In this document: positions 8,487-16,580 of the stretch, piece after piece
How the letters are laid out: the number at the start of each line of letters is the position of its first letter
Position numbering within the stretch: position 1 is the stretch's first letter
Source: Methylobacterium jeotgali
GTDB lineage: Bacteria; Pseudomonadota; Alphaproteobacteria; Rhizobiales; Beijerinckiaceae
Reading direction: 5' to 3'
NCBI RefSeq assembly: GCF_022179345.1
Contig: NZ_BPQR01000001.1
Location: 62,001 to 126,000 of the forward strand
Length of the DNA stretch: 64,000 nucleotides
Notes under the pieces: model-generated
Database searches by the model: none
The model's input: only the letters and a program-made list of their open reading frames with translations
What the model was told of the DNA's origin: nothing
Position numbers and translations under genes: made by a program

Positions 8487-10456
8487 GAGGGACGGCTCCG
8501 CAAGGCCGCGCGCAACCGTGCGGTCAGAAACAGGGCGCGGCGTGCCCAGAGCGGCATCCGCCGCCCGAAGACCGCCTGCTTCGCCCGCCTCAGCCGCGCC
8601 ACCAGCGGACGGCTCGGCGCCGCGACGAGCCCGCGCCGGGGCGCCGCCGGGGCGGCGGCCATGGGGTAGCGGGCGAGAAGGCCGGGCAGGAAGCGCGGCG
8701 GCGCGTCGTTCAGAAGGCCCTGCGCGACGAGGACGTCGTGGAGCGAGAGCGCCGCGGCGCCGTGGCTGAAGCGGTTCTCCAGGGCGATCCGGGCGAGGGC
8801 GCCGAGGCGCTCGCGCCTGCCGTGGTCGCGCACCAGATCGGCCAGGGCCGAGGCGAGCCGGCCGGGCTCCGGCTCGACGAGGATGCCGCTGACGCCGTCG
8901 ATCACCGAGGTGGTGAGACCTGTGAGGCGGTAGGCGAGCGTCGGGGTGCCGCAGAGCCCGGCTTCGATCGGGGTCTGGCCGAGGGTCTCGTGGCGGCTCG
9001 CGGTGACGTGGAGGTCGCAGGCGCCGTACCAGGCGGCGAGCGTCGCCTCGTCGCTGATGAGGCCGGGCGCGTGCAGGTTCGGCAGGCCGAGCCGGCCCGG
9101 ATCGTCGAGGCGACCGATGGCGACGAAGCCGACGCCCGGCCGGGCGACGGCGCGCAGGGCCGCGGCAAGGTCCGAAAAGCCCTTGTCCGGCGCGTCGGCG
9201 ATGACGGCGGAGAACATCACCAGCACGTCGGAGGCCGGCAGTCCGAGCCGAGCCCGGAGCGCCATCCGATCCATCGGGCGGAACACGTGAGCGGGCGCGG
9301 TCAGCGTCACGGGTGCGATGCGTGCCGCCGGCGGGGCGAGGCGCCGGGCCGTCCGCTCGGTCCAGGCGGAGTTGGCCAGCAGCAGCGGCCCGCGCGGGTC
9401 GGCGAGCACGGCACGCTTCTCGGCATGGGCGGCGGCGATGCGCGAGGGCGCGAGCTGCGGAAACTCGTCCGGCGTCGGGCAGGCCGCGTCGCAGCCGGCG
9501 AGGACGCGCTCGCATCCCTTCGGATGGGCGCAACGCCCCGTCAGCGGGAAGAGGTCGTGGAGCACGGCCGCCGTGCGGGTATGGCGGCCGATCCGGCCGA
9601 GGACGCCGAGGCTGCGGGTCGTCTCGTGGAGGTTGCCCGAGAGCACCCAGTCGAACGGGCCCTGACGGAGGGTCGCCTCCGCCTTCGGGAAACGTTCGGT
9701 CCACTCCGCGGCGGCAGGCGGGGACTCGTCGGCGAGCCGCAGATGCGTGACCCGGTGGCCGGAGAGGGTCAGCGCCTCCGTCAGGCGGCGATGGGCGATG
9801 CCGGCGCCGCCGCGATAGCCGGTGCCGGTCAGCGAGGCGACGCGGATGGAGGCCAGCGGCGCTGGAGCCTCGCGCATCCCGTGCAGCAGGACCGGCCGCC
9901 CGATCCGCATCCGCGCCGCGCCGGGGGTGCCAAGCGCGCTCCACCATTCCGCTGGTGGCCGATGCGCATGGGGCGCGAGGGCGATGCGTGTGAAGAGGAT
10001 GCCGTCGCCTGGGAAAGGGGCGGCGAGGGACGGGGCGTCCAAGGCGAGGACCTCCGATCCGTAGAGGATGCGCAACCCCGCCACGGCGGCGGCGCCGGTG
10101 AGGGCGGCCTCGAGGGCGAGGGCGGCGAGGGCGCCCGGCGCGAGCATGTCCCCGCCCGAGAGGACCAACAGGTGATCGGCCGCGCTCGCCGAGACCGCTT
10201 CCGGGATCTCCGATGCGTCGTGGAGGCAGCGGGCGCGGACGTTCGGGTGATCCTGCCGCTCGACAGAGGCCAGCGTCGCTGCGCGATCATCGCCTGCGAC
10301 GATCAGCACCTCGACGGGGCCCCAAGGGCGCCCGTCCGGCAACCTGTCGGGGAGGGCCGGCGTGGGCTCCGGCGTGCCGAAGGGCCAGCCCGCAACCCCG
10401 TGCGCGGGCGCGGCGCCGGCACTCTCGGGGGCTGCGGGATCGGTCTCGGGGGTCAC
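8483..10456 (-). CDS. Large glycosyltransferase: GT-A-like N-terminal region fused to a GT4 domain
   Basis: From the GTG at 10454-10456 (AGAAGG 8 bases upstream) the protein has 657 residues; an ATG at 10564 in the same frame would add 36 unconvincing residues. Residues ~45-140 (VEVLIVAGDDRAATLASVERQ, VLSGGDMLAPGALAAL) resemble a degenerate GT2/GT-A fold. From ~195 on there is a full GT-B protein: GYRGGAGIAHRRLTEAL, then a C-terminal half with ITA-type repeats and SRHETLGQTPIEAGLCGTP as the donor loop. A cluster of Cys (CAHPKGCERVLAGCDAAC) in the middle occurs in some GT4 enzymes. It is coupled by GTGA overlap to the next transferase. Bifunctionality is inference, since the GT-A part may be inactive. 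Confidence 0.8.
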   Translation of the reverse strand: MTPETDPAAPESAGAAPAHGVAGWPFGTPEPTPALPDRLPDGRPWGPVEVLIVAGDDRAATLASVERQDHPNVRARCLHDASEIPEAVSASAADHLLVLSGGDMLAPGALAALALEAALTGAAAVAGLRILYGSEVLALDAPSLAAPFPGDGILFTRIALAPHAHRPPAEWWSALGTPGAARMRIGRPVLLHGMREAPAPLASIRVASLTGTGYRGGAGIAHRRLTEALTLSGHRVTHLRLADESPPAAAEWTERFPKAEATLRQGPFDWVLSGNLHETTRSLGVLGRIGRHTRTAAVLHDLFPLTGRCAHPKGCERVLAGCDAACPTPDEFPQLAPSRIAAAHAEKRAVLADPRGPLLLANSAWTERTARRLAPPAARIAPVTLTAPAHVFRPMDRMALRARLGLPASDVLVMFSAVIADAPDKGFSDLAAALRAVARPGVGFVAIGRLDDPGRLGLPNLHAPGLISDEATLAAWYGACDLHVTASRHETLGQTPIEAGLCGTPTLAYRLTGLTTSVIDGVSGILVEPEPGRLASALADLVRDHGRRERLGALARIALENRFSHGAAALSLHDVLVAQGLLNDAPPRFLPGLLARYPMAAAPAAPRRGLVAAPSRPLVARLRRAKQAVFGRRMPLWARRALFLTARLRAALRSRPS

Positions 10457-10635
10457 GAAGGATGCCTTCTGCCGTGCCCCGGCAGCATCGGCGAGACAGG
10501 TGAAGAACGCGTTCCGGCAACGCTTTGCCGTGGACGACGCGTTGCGGCGCAAATTCGCCACCATGCGGCCTTAGCCGCAGGCCTTAAGGAAGTGTGAAAC
10601 CCCGCAGCGTTCGCGCGGGCGAGCGTGAGGCCCCC

Positions 10636-11838
10636 ATGCCTAAGACACCCCCGAGCCGGGAGGTCCAGCGCGAGCGACGCGCCTGGGCGGTCGAGTCCGA
10701 CGATTGGAGGCTCGACCGGGCCGTCCGCAAGGGCTTCCGGATCAAGTGGGGCTACGTCGCGATCGCGTATCTCGTGGAGTTCATGGTCATCGGCGCCTCG
10801 CTCGGCGGCGCCTGGCTGTTCGCGGGGGTCTACAGCGACGGAGACTCGCGCAGCTTCTACTTCATGCTGCTGGCGCCCTTGGTCTACGCGGCCGTGGAGC
10901 TCTGCCGGGTGCCTCTGGCGATCCTGGCGCGCACCCAGCGCTCCTACTTCGTGCGCGGGCTCGCCATCCTCGGCATCATCTTCGCGGCGGGCGTGACCAC
11001 GAAGTCCGTCTCGCAGCTCGGCGAGATGATGTTCCACCCCCGCCTGATGGACGCGGCCAAGACCAAGACCGCCCTCAAGGACGCGCAGGCCGACCGCGCC
11101 AGCCTCGACACCCGCATCGCGGCCGCCGACGCCCGCGTCGGGCAGTACACCGCCGAGCTCGACCAGATCGAGAAGCGCTCCGCCGAGAACGCCTCGCAGC
11201 TCGCCGGCCTGCCGGCGCAGCGCTGCGAGCGCATCCAGGGCACCAACAGCCGCGGGGTGAGGTACTCGAACCTCAAGTGCATCGCCGACCCGCGGGTGGC
11301 GACGCTCTCGGCGAGCGTGACCAAGGCCGGCGCCGACCGCGCCGCCGTCACCAAGGAGCTGGAGGAGGCCCGCAAGGCCCGCGGCGGGCTCGACCGCGGC
11401 AACGCCGACCGCCGCGTGGCGGACGCCGAGCAGGCCTACCGGAACGCCGTCAACCGCTCGCAGCTCCATTCCTTCACGGCCATGGTCTACGGCGTCGACC
11501 CGATCGACGTGACCGATGCGCAGGTCCACGCCTTCCTGCGCATCTTCGTGTTCATCCCGGCGCTCTGCGCGGCCTTCGCCTCGACGATCCTGGCGCTCTG
11601 CGCCGTGTCGGTGCGCAAGACCTTCATGGACGAGGACGATCTCGGCGCGGCGGTCAACCCGGAAGCCGCGACCTACATGCTCGCGCCCTTCGCGGAAGGG
11701 ATCGTGCGGGAGGTCAACACCTCGCTCCAGAAGTCCGTGCGCGAGGCGGTCGCCTCCGGCGCGGCGATCCCGCTGGAGCAGCGCCGGCCCGCCGGGCCGT
11801 CGCTTCCCAACGCCGCGACCGCGGGAGCCGGGGCATGA
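10636..11838 (+). CDS. hypothetical polytopic membrane protein with central coiled coil
   Basis: About 400 residues from the ATG at 10636 (GAGG 5 bases upstream); a GTG at 10594 in frame is an alternative start. Hydrophobic segments lie near residues 41-64 and 77-95 and a third at ~106-122. A long charged helical stretch follows (~135-285; ADARVGQYTAELDQIEKR, VTKELEEARKARGG), probably a periplasmic or cytoplasmic coiled coil, then further membrane segments (IFVFIPALCAAFASTILALC). A pair of Cys (QRCERI, LKCIADP) lies inside the coiled-coil region. I do not recognise the family. The next gene overlaps by ATGA, so the two are co-translated and probably form one membrane complex. Confidence 0.75.
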   Translation: MPKTPPSREVQRERRAWAVESDDWRLDRAVRKGFRIKWGYVAIAYLVEFMVIGASLGGAWLFAGVYSDGDSRSFYFMLLAPLVYAAVELCRVPLAILARTQRSYFVRGLAILGIIFAAGVTTKSVSQLGEMMFHPRLMDAAKTKTALKDAQADRASLDTRIAAADARVGQYTAELDQIEKRSAENASQLAGLPAQRCERIQGTNSRGVRYSNLKCIADPRVATLSASVTKAGADRAAVTKELEEARKARGGLDRGNADRRVADAEQAYRNAVNRSQLHSFTAMVYGVDPIDVTDAQVHAFLRIFVFIPALCAAFASTILALCAVSVRKTFMDEDDLGAAVNPEAATYMLAPFAEGIVREVNTSLQKSVREAVASGAAIPLEQRRPAGPSLPNAATAGAGA

Positions 11839-12482
11839 GCTACCTCGCCGACGGCTCGCCGGAGAACATCGCGCTCGCCCAGCACGTCAACGGACGGCTG
11901 CGGGCGGAGTCGCGGATCATCGCGGCCCGCGCCTTCCTGTTCCGGGCGCTGGGCGCGGGCGCCTTCGCGGCGCTCGCGGGCATCGGCATCGGGGCCGCGG
12001 CCTACGGCTACTCCTACGTCACGCAGTACTCCTCTGCCGCCGAGCGCATCGCCACCGCGCTCCAGACGGCGCTCGCCGACGTGACGCTGAAGACCAAGGG
12101 CGAGGTCACGCTCACCGACAACACCCTCAAGCTCGAGGGCCTGCCCAAGCAGAGCGCCGCGCCGGTGCCGACCAAGGCGCAGCTCGGCGACGACGCCGTG
12201 CCCGCCTCGAAAGCCCCGGTGAACACCACCTTCACGGTGTTCAAGCAGGTGCCCTATCTCGACGGGCAGATCGTCTCGGGCTGGAACTTCCGCGCCGCGG
12301 AGGACAAGCCCTTCCAGCAGTACTGCTACTTCTCCCGGCGCTCGAACGAGGCCAAGGGCCAGGTCGAGATCAAGATCGACCTCGCCATGGACGGCCGGGT
12401 GCTGCCGCAGCCGCAGAAGTCCGACGTCAACCTCTCGATCCTCGCCCAGAACTGCGTCTGGCACGACGGCAAGTCGCTTTGA
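11835..12482 (+). CDS. hypothetical single-span membrane protein, partner of the preceding gene
   Basis: 215 residues, starting at an ATG that overlaps the upstream stop (ATGA). A single hydrophobic segment (residues ~34-58, FRALGAGAFAALAGIGIGAAAYG) follows a basic stretch, so the rest (~157 residues) is probably periplasmic. That part has Val/Thr-rich beta-like text and two cysteines (YCYFS, NCVWHDG) that could form a disulphide. No known domain is recognised. Its stop lies only 15 bases from the stop of the convergent TadG-like gene, with no hairpin terminator in between. The tight coupling to the preceding gene argues for a shared function, which is unknown. Confidence 0.75.
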   Translation: MSYLADGSPENIALAQHVNGRLRAESRIIAARAFLFRALGAGAFAALAGIGIGAAAYGYSYVTQYSSAAERIATALQTALADVTLKTKGEVTLTDNTLKLEGLPKQSAAPVPTKAQLGDDAVPASKAPVNTTFTVFKQVPYLDGQIVSGWNFRAAEDKPFQQYCYFSRRSNEAKGQVEIKIDLAMDGRVLPQPQKSDVNLSILAQNCVWHDGKSL

Positions 12483-12497
12483 GCCTCACGCCCCGCC

Positions 12498-14195
12498 CTA
12501 CTGCGTGAGGCGGAGCGTGCCGATGCTCTTGGCGATCTGGTCGAAGGCCGCGATCAGGCTACTCGAGTCGTTGGCGACGAAGTACTGGCTCGCCGAGCTC
12601 GCGCATTTCGAGAGCACGCTCAGGCCCTGCGCATCGATCGGGTCGTTCGGCACGCTGAAGCCGATCGTGTAGACCGAGATGCCCGCCGTCTTGGCGTTGG
12701 TGCAGGCGGTGGCGGTCAGGGCGTCGAGGGCGGCGCGGGCGTTCGTCGCGTTGGAGACGTTCTGGTTGCCCGGTGGGAGACGCGGGTTCGGCGTGCTGCC
12801 GTTCGCGTTGCGCAGGTATCCGGCCGCGAAGTACTGCGACTGGTTCCAGCTGCTCGAATAGGTCGGCCAGCTGTTCTCGCCATCGGTCATCAGGATGATG
12901 ATCTTGTTGACGGTGCTGGAGCTGTAGGATGCGCCGTCGGCGAAGACGCTGTTCGGGGAGAGCGTGCGCCAGCCCCACATGAAGCCTTCGTGGATGTTGG
13001 TCGATCCGAGAGGCGCCATGCTGTCCACGAGGGACTTCAGGACGGTCGCGTCGGTGGTGAGCCGCTGGAGCGGCTTCGTCGTGCAGCCGTAGTTCGGGCC
13101 GTTCGGGACGCCCGAGGCACCGCTGTTCGTCGGCGAGGCATCCTTCGGGGAGACGTACTTGCAGGCGCGGGACTGCGCGTCGTCCCAATTCATGCTGGAC
13201 GATGATTTGCACGATCCGCTGCTGTCGCCGTCGTCGATGTAGCTGTTGAGCGAATAGTAGTTCGTACCGCTGCTCTTGTACTTCTGAGATCCGGTGGTGC
13301 CGTCGCCGGGCTCGTCGGGTGCGAACATCGGCACGTAGAGCGAGTCGTTGTCTCCGGTCGGCGCCACGTCCGAGACGTTCCGCGGGTAGGGCAGCGTCTC
13401 GAAGCAGCCACCCCAGCCCCAGCCGGAATAGACGTTCTGCAGCTTGGCGAAGATGTCGAAGCGGCTCTTGAAGTTCGAGCCGTCGGGGTCCGTCACGTTG
13501 GTCCAGTGCAGGGACGACTTGCCCTGCTGGTCGATCCAGCTCGCGTAGCGGTAGGTCGTCGGGTTCACGGCGACCGCAGAGGCGAAGGGCACGATCGAGA
13601 TGCGGGTATCGGCGGCGAAGGCGGCGTTGCCCTTCACGTAGTCGATGAACTGCTTGGCGGCTGTCTGAGCCGCCTGGAGCTTGCTCTGCCCGCCGCTCGA
13701 GATCGCCATCGAGCCGGTGTTGTCGAGGACCAGCGCGATCTCGAAGGTCTTCGGCACGGGCGTCGCGCAGCGCGCCGCCGCACCGACGACGGTGCTGTTC
13801 ACGCGCGTGATCTTGTTGAAGTAGGTCGTGGCGACCGCGTGCGTCGTCAGCGTGATCTGGCGCGGGTTGAGCGACATGGCCAGCGGGTCGACGGTCAGGC
13901 CGCTCGAGCCCATGTAGCCTTCCATCATCGACTGCGCCTGAATCTGCATCTGCGCCAGGGTCGTGGTGTTGGCGGTCTGGCAGAGCGTCAGCGCCGTCGC
14001 GTCGGTGGCGGCCTGGAGGCGCGTCTCTAGGCGCGTCGCGAGGCCGTAATCGACGGCGGCGCCGGCGAAGAACAGCAGCGGGATGCTCGTCAGGCCGAAG
14101 ATCATCGCGATGTTTCCATCGCGGGCCGATGCGAACGCGGCGATCCGCCTCCGCAGGTTCCGGCGCGGATCGGGCCCCTTCAGATGATGGGACAT
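12498..14195 (-). CDS. TadG-like pilus-assembly protein with VWA domain
   Basis: 565 residues from the ATG at 14193-14195, with GGAGG 7 bases upstream. A basic N-terminus is followed by one membrane helix (residues ~29-50, RDGNIAMIFGLTSIPLLFFA), the TadE/TadG anchor; the rest is periplasmic. A VWA domain starts near residue 153 with IALVLDNTGSMA (MIDAS as DxTGS), continues with KIIILMTDGENSW and ends with YTIGFSV. A long Ser/Gly/Asn-rich insert (~240-360) lies between. TadG proteins help anchor or regulate Flp/Tad pili; the VWA part suggests adhesion. The gene overlaps the preceding TadE-like gene by 16 bases. No Tad ATPase, secretin, prepilin or peptidase is in the window. Confidence 0.85.
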   Translation of the reverse strand: MSHHLKGPDPRRNLRRRIAAFASARDGNIAMIFGLTSIPLLFFAGAAVDYGLATRLETRLQAATDATALTLCQTANTTTLAQMQIQAQSMMEGYMGSSGLTVDPLAMSLNPRQITLTTHAVATTYFNKITRVNSTVVGAAARCATPVPKTFEIALVLDNTGSMAISSGGQSKLQAAQTAAKQFIDYVKGNAAFAADTRISIVPFASAVAVNPTTYRYASWIDQQGKSSLHWTNVTDPDGSNFKSRFDIFAKLQNVYSGWGWGGCFETLPYPRNVSDVAPTGDNDSLYVPMFAPDEPGDGTTGSQKYKSSGTNYYSLNSYIDDGDSSGSCKSSSSMNWDDAQSRACKYVSPKDASPTNSGASGVPNGPNYGCTTKPLQRLTTDATVLKSLVDSMAPLGSTNIHEGFMWGWRTLSPNSVFADGASYSSSTVNKIIILMTDGENSWPTYSSSWNQSQYFAAGYLRNANGSTPNPRLPPGNQNVSNATNARAALDALTATACTNAKTAGISVYTIGFSVPNDPIDAQGLSVLSKCASSASQYFVANDSSSLIAAFDQIAKSIGTLRLTQ

Positions 14196-14866
14196 GCCTT
14201 GCCTCCGGGCAGGATCACTTCCTTGAAGAGCGGGCTGTTCACGGTGGCGCCACCACGGGTGGGCCACGGCATCGACGAGCGCAGCACGATCGTGCCCGCG
14301 GACGAGAACAGCTTGGCGAAGCTCGAGCCCAGCATCGGGCTGTAGGTCATGCTCACCTCGGCGAGCACGTAGCGCATCCCCTGAGTCTGGAAGCCCGCGG
14401 GTACGGTCAGGTCGCTCGCCACGCCGACGGAGCGGCCGACCGCGTTGGCGTTGGCTGTGCTCGAGCAGACCTGCGGCTTCACCCCGGCACCGGGCGCCGG
14501 CACCATCATGGCGCTGACGACGATCTTGACGGTGGAGGCATCGAAGGGCCGCACCTGGGAGGTCGCCGCCCCGAGGATGTCCTTCATCAGGTTGGCGCTG
14601 ATCTCGGGGTTCGACTTGCCCGCGCTCACCGTCACGACGTCGCCCTGGGCGGTGAGGTCGGAGACCGTCCGAGAGAGCAGCGTCAGCTTGCGCCAGTAAT
14701 CGGCCGCATGGGCGAACTCGGACACGCCGGCCCAGATCGTCAGCATGATCGGCAGCACGAGGGCGAACTCGACGGCCGAGACGCCCTCCCGCTCCCGTCG
14801 GAAGCGGAGGGCCAGATCGCTCAGGGACCGCCGCGGCGGCCGCCCGGCGGCGGGAGAGGCCGCCAT
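14180..14866 (-). CDS. TadE-family protein
   Basis: 228 residues if started at the ATG at 14864-14866, with AAGGG 9 bases upstream; an ATG three codons earlier (14875) would overlap the preceding stop. The protein has the TadE-like signature REREGVSAVEFALVLPIMLT at residues ~25-43, a charged residue just before a single N-terminal membrane helix; the rest faces the periplasm. TadE and TadF are pseudopilins of the Tad secretion/pilus system, processed by TadV. It lies second in a three-gene operon (TadE-like, TadE-like, TadG-like). Pilin-like function is inference from family. Confidence 0.82.
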   Translation of the reverse strand: MAASPAAGRPPRRSLSDLALRFRREREGVSAVEFALVLPIMLTIWAGVSEFAHAADYWRKLTLLSRTVSDLTAQGDVVTVSAGKSNPEISANLMKDILGAATSQVRPFDASTVKIVVSAMMVPAPGAGVKPQVCSSTANANAVGRSVGVASDLTVPAGFQTQGMRYVLAEVSMTYSPMLGSSFAKLFSSAGTIVLRSSMPWPTRGGATVNSPLFKEVILPGGKACPII

Positions 14867-14868
14867 CG

Positions 14869-15474
14869 TCAGCATCCCTTCCCGGCGGGCGCCTGGTAGG
14901 GCTCGGTCCGGAACACGGCCGTCGACTGGAGCAGATGCGATCCGTCCGCGAAGCTGACCACGCCGAGGTTCAGGAGCTTGAAGAAGACGGGGAACTTCAC
15001 GGCGGCAGTGACGACGACGATGCTGCCGGGCGCCGCGCAGACGTAGTTCTTGCCGAAGCCGGAATTCCAGTCGCCCGTCGCGTTGTTGATCGCTCCGGGC
15101 GGGGCGCTCGACGAGAAGGACGCCCCCTGGGACACGTCGAGGCGGACATCGGCGCAGTTGAAGGTCGTGGTGACCTTGGTGGCGCCGGAGCCGCACATGT
15201 TCGCCTTGAGGCGGGCGAGGAGGATCGCCGGGTCCTTGGTATCGGAGTTGTCGGTCTGGAACTGGCCCGTGAAGAGCTGGCGCACCGTGTTCTGGAGGGT
15301 GCGGTCGAGGCTCTGGCTCGCCCACATGGTGAAGGCGGTCTGAATGATCGCGCCGAGGATCGCCAGGAACGGGAGCGCGATGAGGCCGAATTCCAGCGCC
15401 ACGGCGCCGTCGCGGGCCCTGGCGAAGCGTCCGGCCCAATCCGGCAAGCACAGTTTTGGCGAGAGGAGCGACAT
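14869..15474 (-). CDS. TadE-family protein
   Basis: 201 residues from the ATG at 15472-15474; a TTG at 15516 in the same frame is an alternative. The motif RDGAVALEFGLIALPFLAIL at residues 21-40 is the classical TadE N-terminal anchor, followed by a periplasmic domain with several Cys (MCGSGA, NCADV, VCAAP, GKGC) able to form disulphides. It is the first gene of the TadE/TadE/TadG-like operon. The 188-base gap to the divergent MoxR gene must hold both promoters. Together the three proteins look like a minor-pilin and anchor set acting with a Tad machine encoded elsewhere. Confidence 0.82.
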   Translation of the reverse strand: MSLLSPKLCLPDWAGRFARARDGAVALEFGLIALPFLAILGAIIQTAFTMWASQSLDRTLQNTVRQLFTGQFQTDNSDTKDPAILLARLKANMCGSGATKVTTTFNCADVRLDVSQGASFSSSAPPGAINNATGDWNSGFGKNYVCAAPGSIVVVTAAVKFPVFFKLLNLGVVSFADGSHLLQSTAVFRTEPYQAPAGKGC

Positions 15475-15662
15475 TGCCCGGGGGTTCAGCGGTTCCGGCC
15501 CGAGATTTACGCGCAAGCCCTTTCGAAAGAGTCACACAGATCGCGACACCACGCGGCGAATATCGTAAACGCCGACGATACCGAACGAATCCCTGACGAC
15601 GCTTGCCGCTCCCGCCCCGACCGCGTAGGCCGGCGGCACCTCCGGCCACTCACGGGACGTCC

Positions 15663-16511
15663 ATGCGCTTCACCGGCACCGACTCCTACATCGCGACGCC
15701 CGATCTCACCGTCGCCGTCAACGCCGCCGTGACCCTGGAGCGTCCGCTCCTCGTCAAGGGCGAGCCCGGCACCGGCAAGACGGTCCTGGCGGAGGAGGTG
15801 GCCCGAGGCCTCGGCGCGCCGCTGCTGACCTGGAACGTCAAGTCGACCACTAAGGCGCAGCAGGGACTCTACGAATACGACGCAGTCTCGCGCCTGCGGG
15901 ACTCGCAGCTCGGGGACCCGCGCGTCTCGGAGATCGGCCACTACATCCGGCGCGGCAAGCTCTGGGAGGCGTTCACGCATCCCGTGCGGCCGGTGCTCCT
16001 CATCGACGAGATCGACAAGGCCGACATCGAATTCCCGAACGATCTCCTCACCGAGCTCGACCGGATGGAGTTCCACGTCTACGAGACCGGCGAGACGGTC
16101 CGGGCCGAGCGGCGGCCGGTGGTGATCATCACGTCGAACAACGAGAAGGAGCTGCCGGACGCCTTCCTGCGCCGCTGCTTCTTCCACTACATCCGCTTCC
16201 CCGACGCCGAGACGCTCAGGGCCATCGTCGAGGTGCACTATCCGGGCATCAAGCACCGGCTGGTCGAGGAGGCGCTGCGGATCTTCCTGGAGATCCGCGA
16301 GGCGCCGGGCCTGCGCAAGAAGCCCTCGACCTCCGAGCTTCTCGACTGGCTGAAGCTCCTCGTCTCCGAGGACATCGGCCCGGAGGAGCTGCGCGAGCGC
16401 GACCCGCGCAAGCTGATCCCGCCGCTGCACGGCGCGCTGCTCAAGAACGAGCAGGACGTGAGCCTCTTCGAGAAGCTCGCCTTCATGATGCGCCGGGACG
16501 GCCGGGGCTGA
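15663..16511 (+). CDS. MoxR-type AAA+ ATPase (AAA_5), CoxE-associated subtype
   Basis: 282 residues from the ATG at 15663; the open frame upstream is Pro/Arg-rich and non-coding. The nucleotide site is clear: Walker A VKGEPGTGKTVLAEE near residue 32, Walker B VLLIDEIDKAD, sensor-1 IITSNNEKELPDAF, and an arginine-rich LRRCFFHYIRFP. This is the short MoxR subtype that normally sits beside the CoxE-type VWA protein encoded at 820-2001. The pair is thought to use ATP hydrolysis to assemble or activate a metalloenzyme or surface complex. An aldo/keto reductase gene follows in the same direction 69 bases later. The enzyme client is unknown. Confidence 0.9.
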   Translation: MRFTGTDSYIATPDLTVAVNAAVTLERPLLVKGEPGTGKTVLAEEVARGLGAPLLTWNVKSTTKAQQGLYEYDAVSRLRDSQLGDPRVSEIGHYIRRGKLWEAFTHPVRPVLLIDEIDKADIEFPNDLLTELDRMEFHVYETGETVRAERRPVVIITSNNEKELPDAFLRRCFFHYIRFPDAETLRAIVEVHYPGIKHRLVEEALRIFLEIREAPGLRKKPSTSELLDWLKLLVSEDIGPEELRERDPRKLIPPLHGALLKNEQDVSLFEKLAFMMRRDGRG

Positions 16512-16580
16512 GGCTTCGGCCTCTCGTCAATCACGCCGATACGACCACATAGGCCGAGGGGCTACGAAGGGACCCGTCCC

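Noticed and set aside
8487..9947. N-terminal half of an 840-codon minus-strand frame joined to the smaller glycosyltransferase
   Set aside because: This part overlaps the larger glycosyltransferase in another frame and is Arg/Pro/Ala-rich; the real start is the GTG at 8486 that overlaps the upstream stop.
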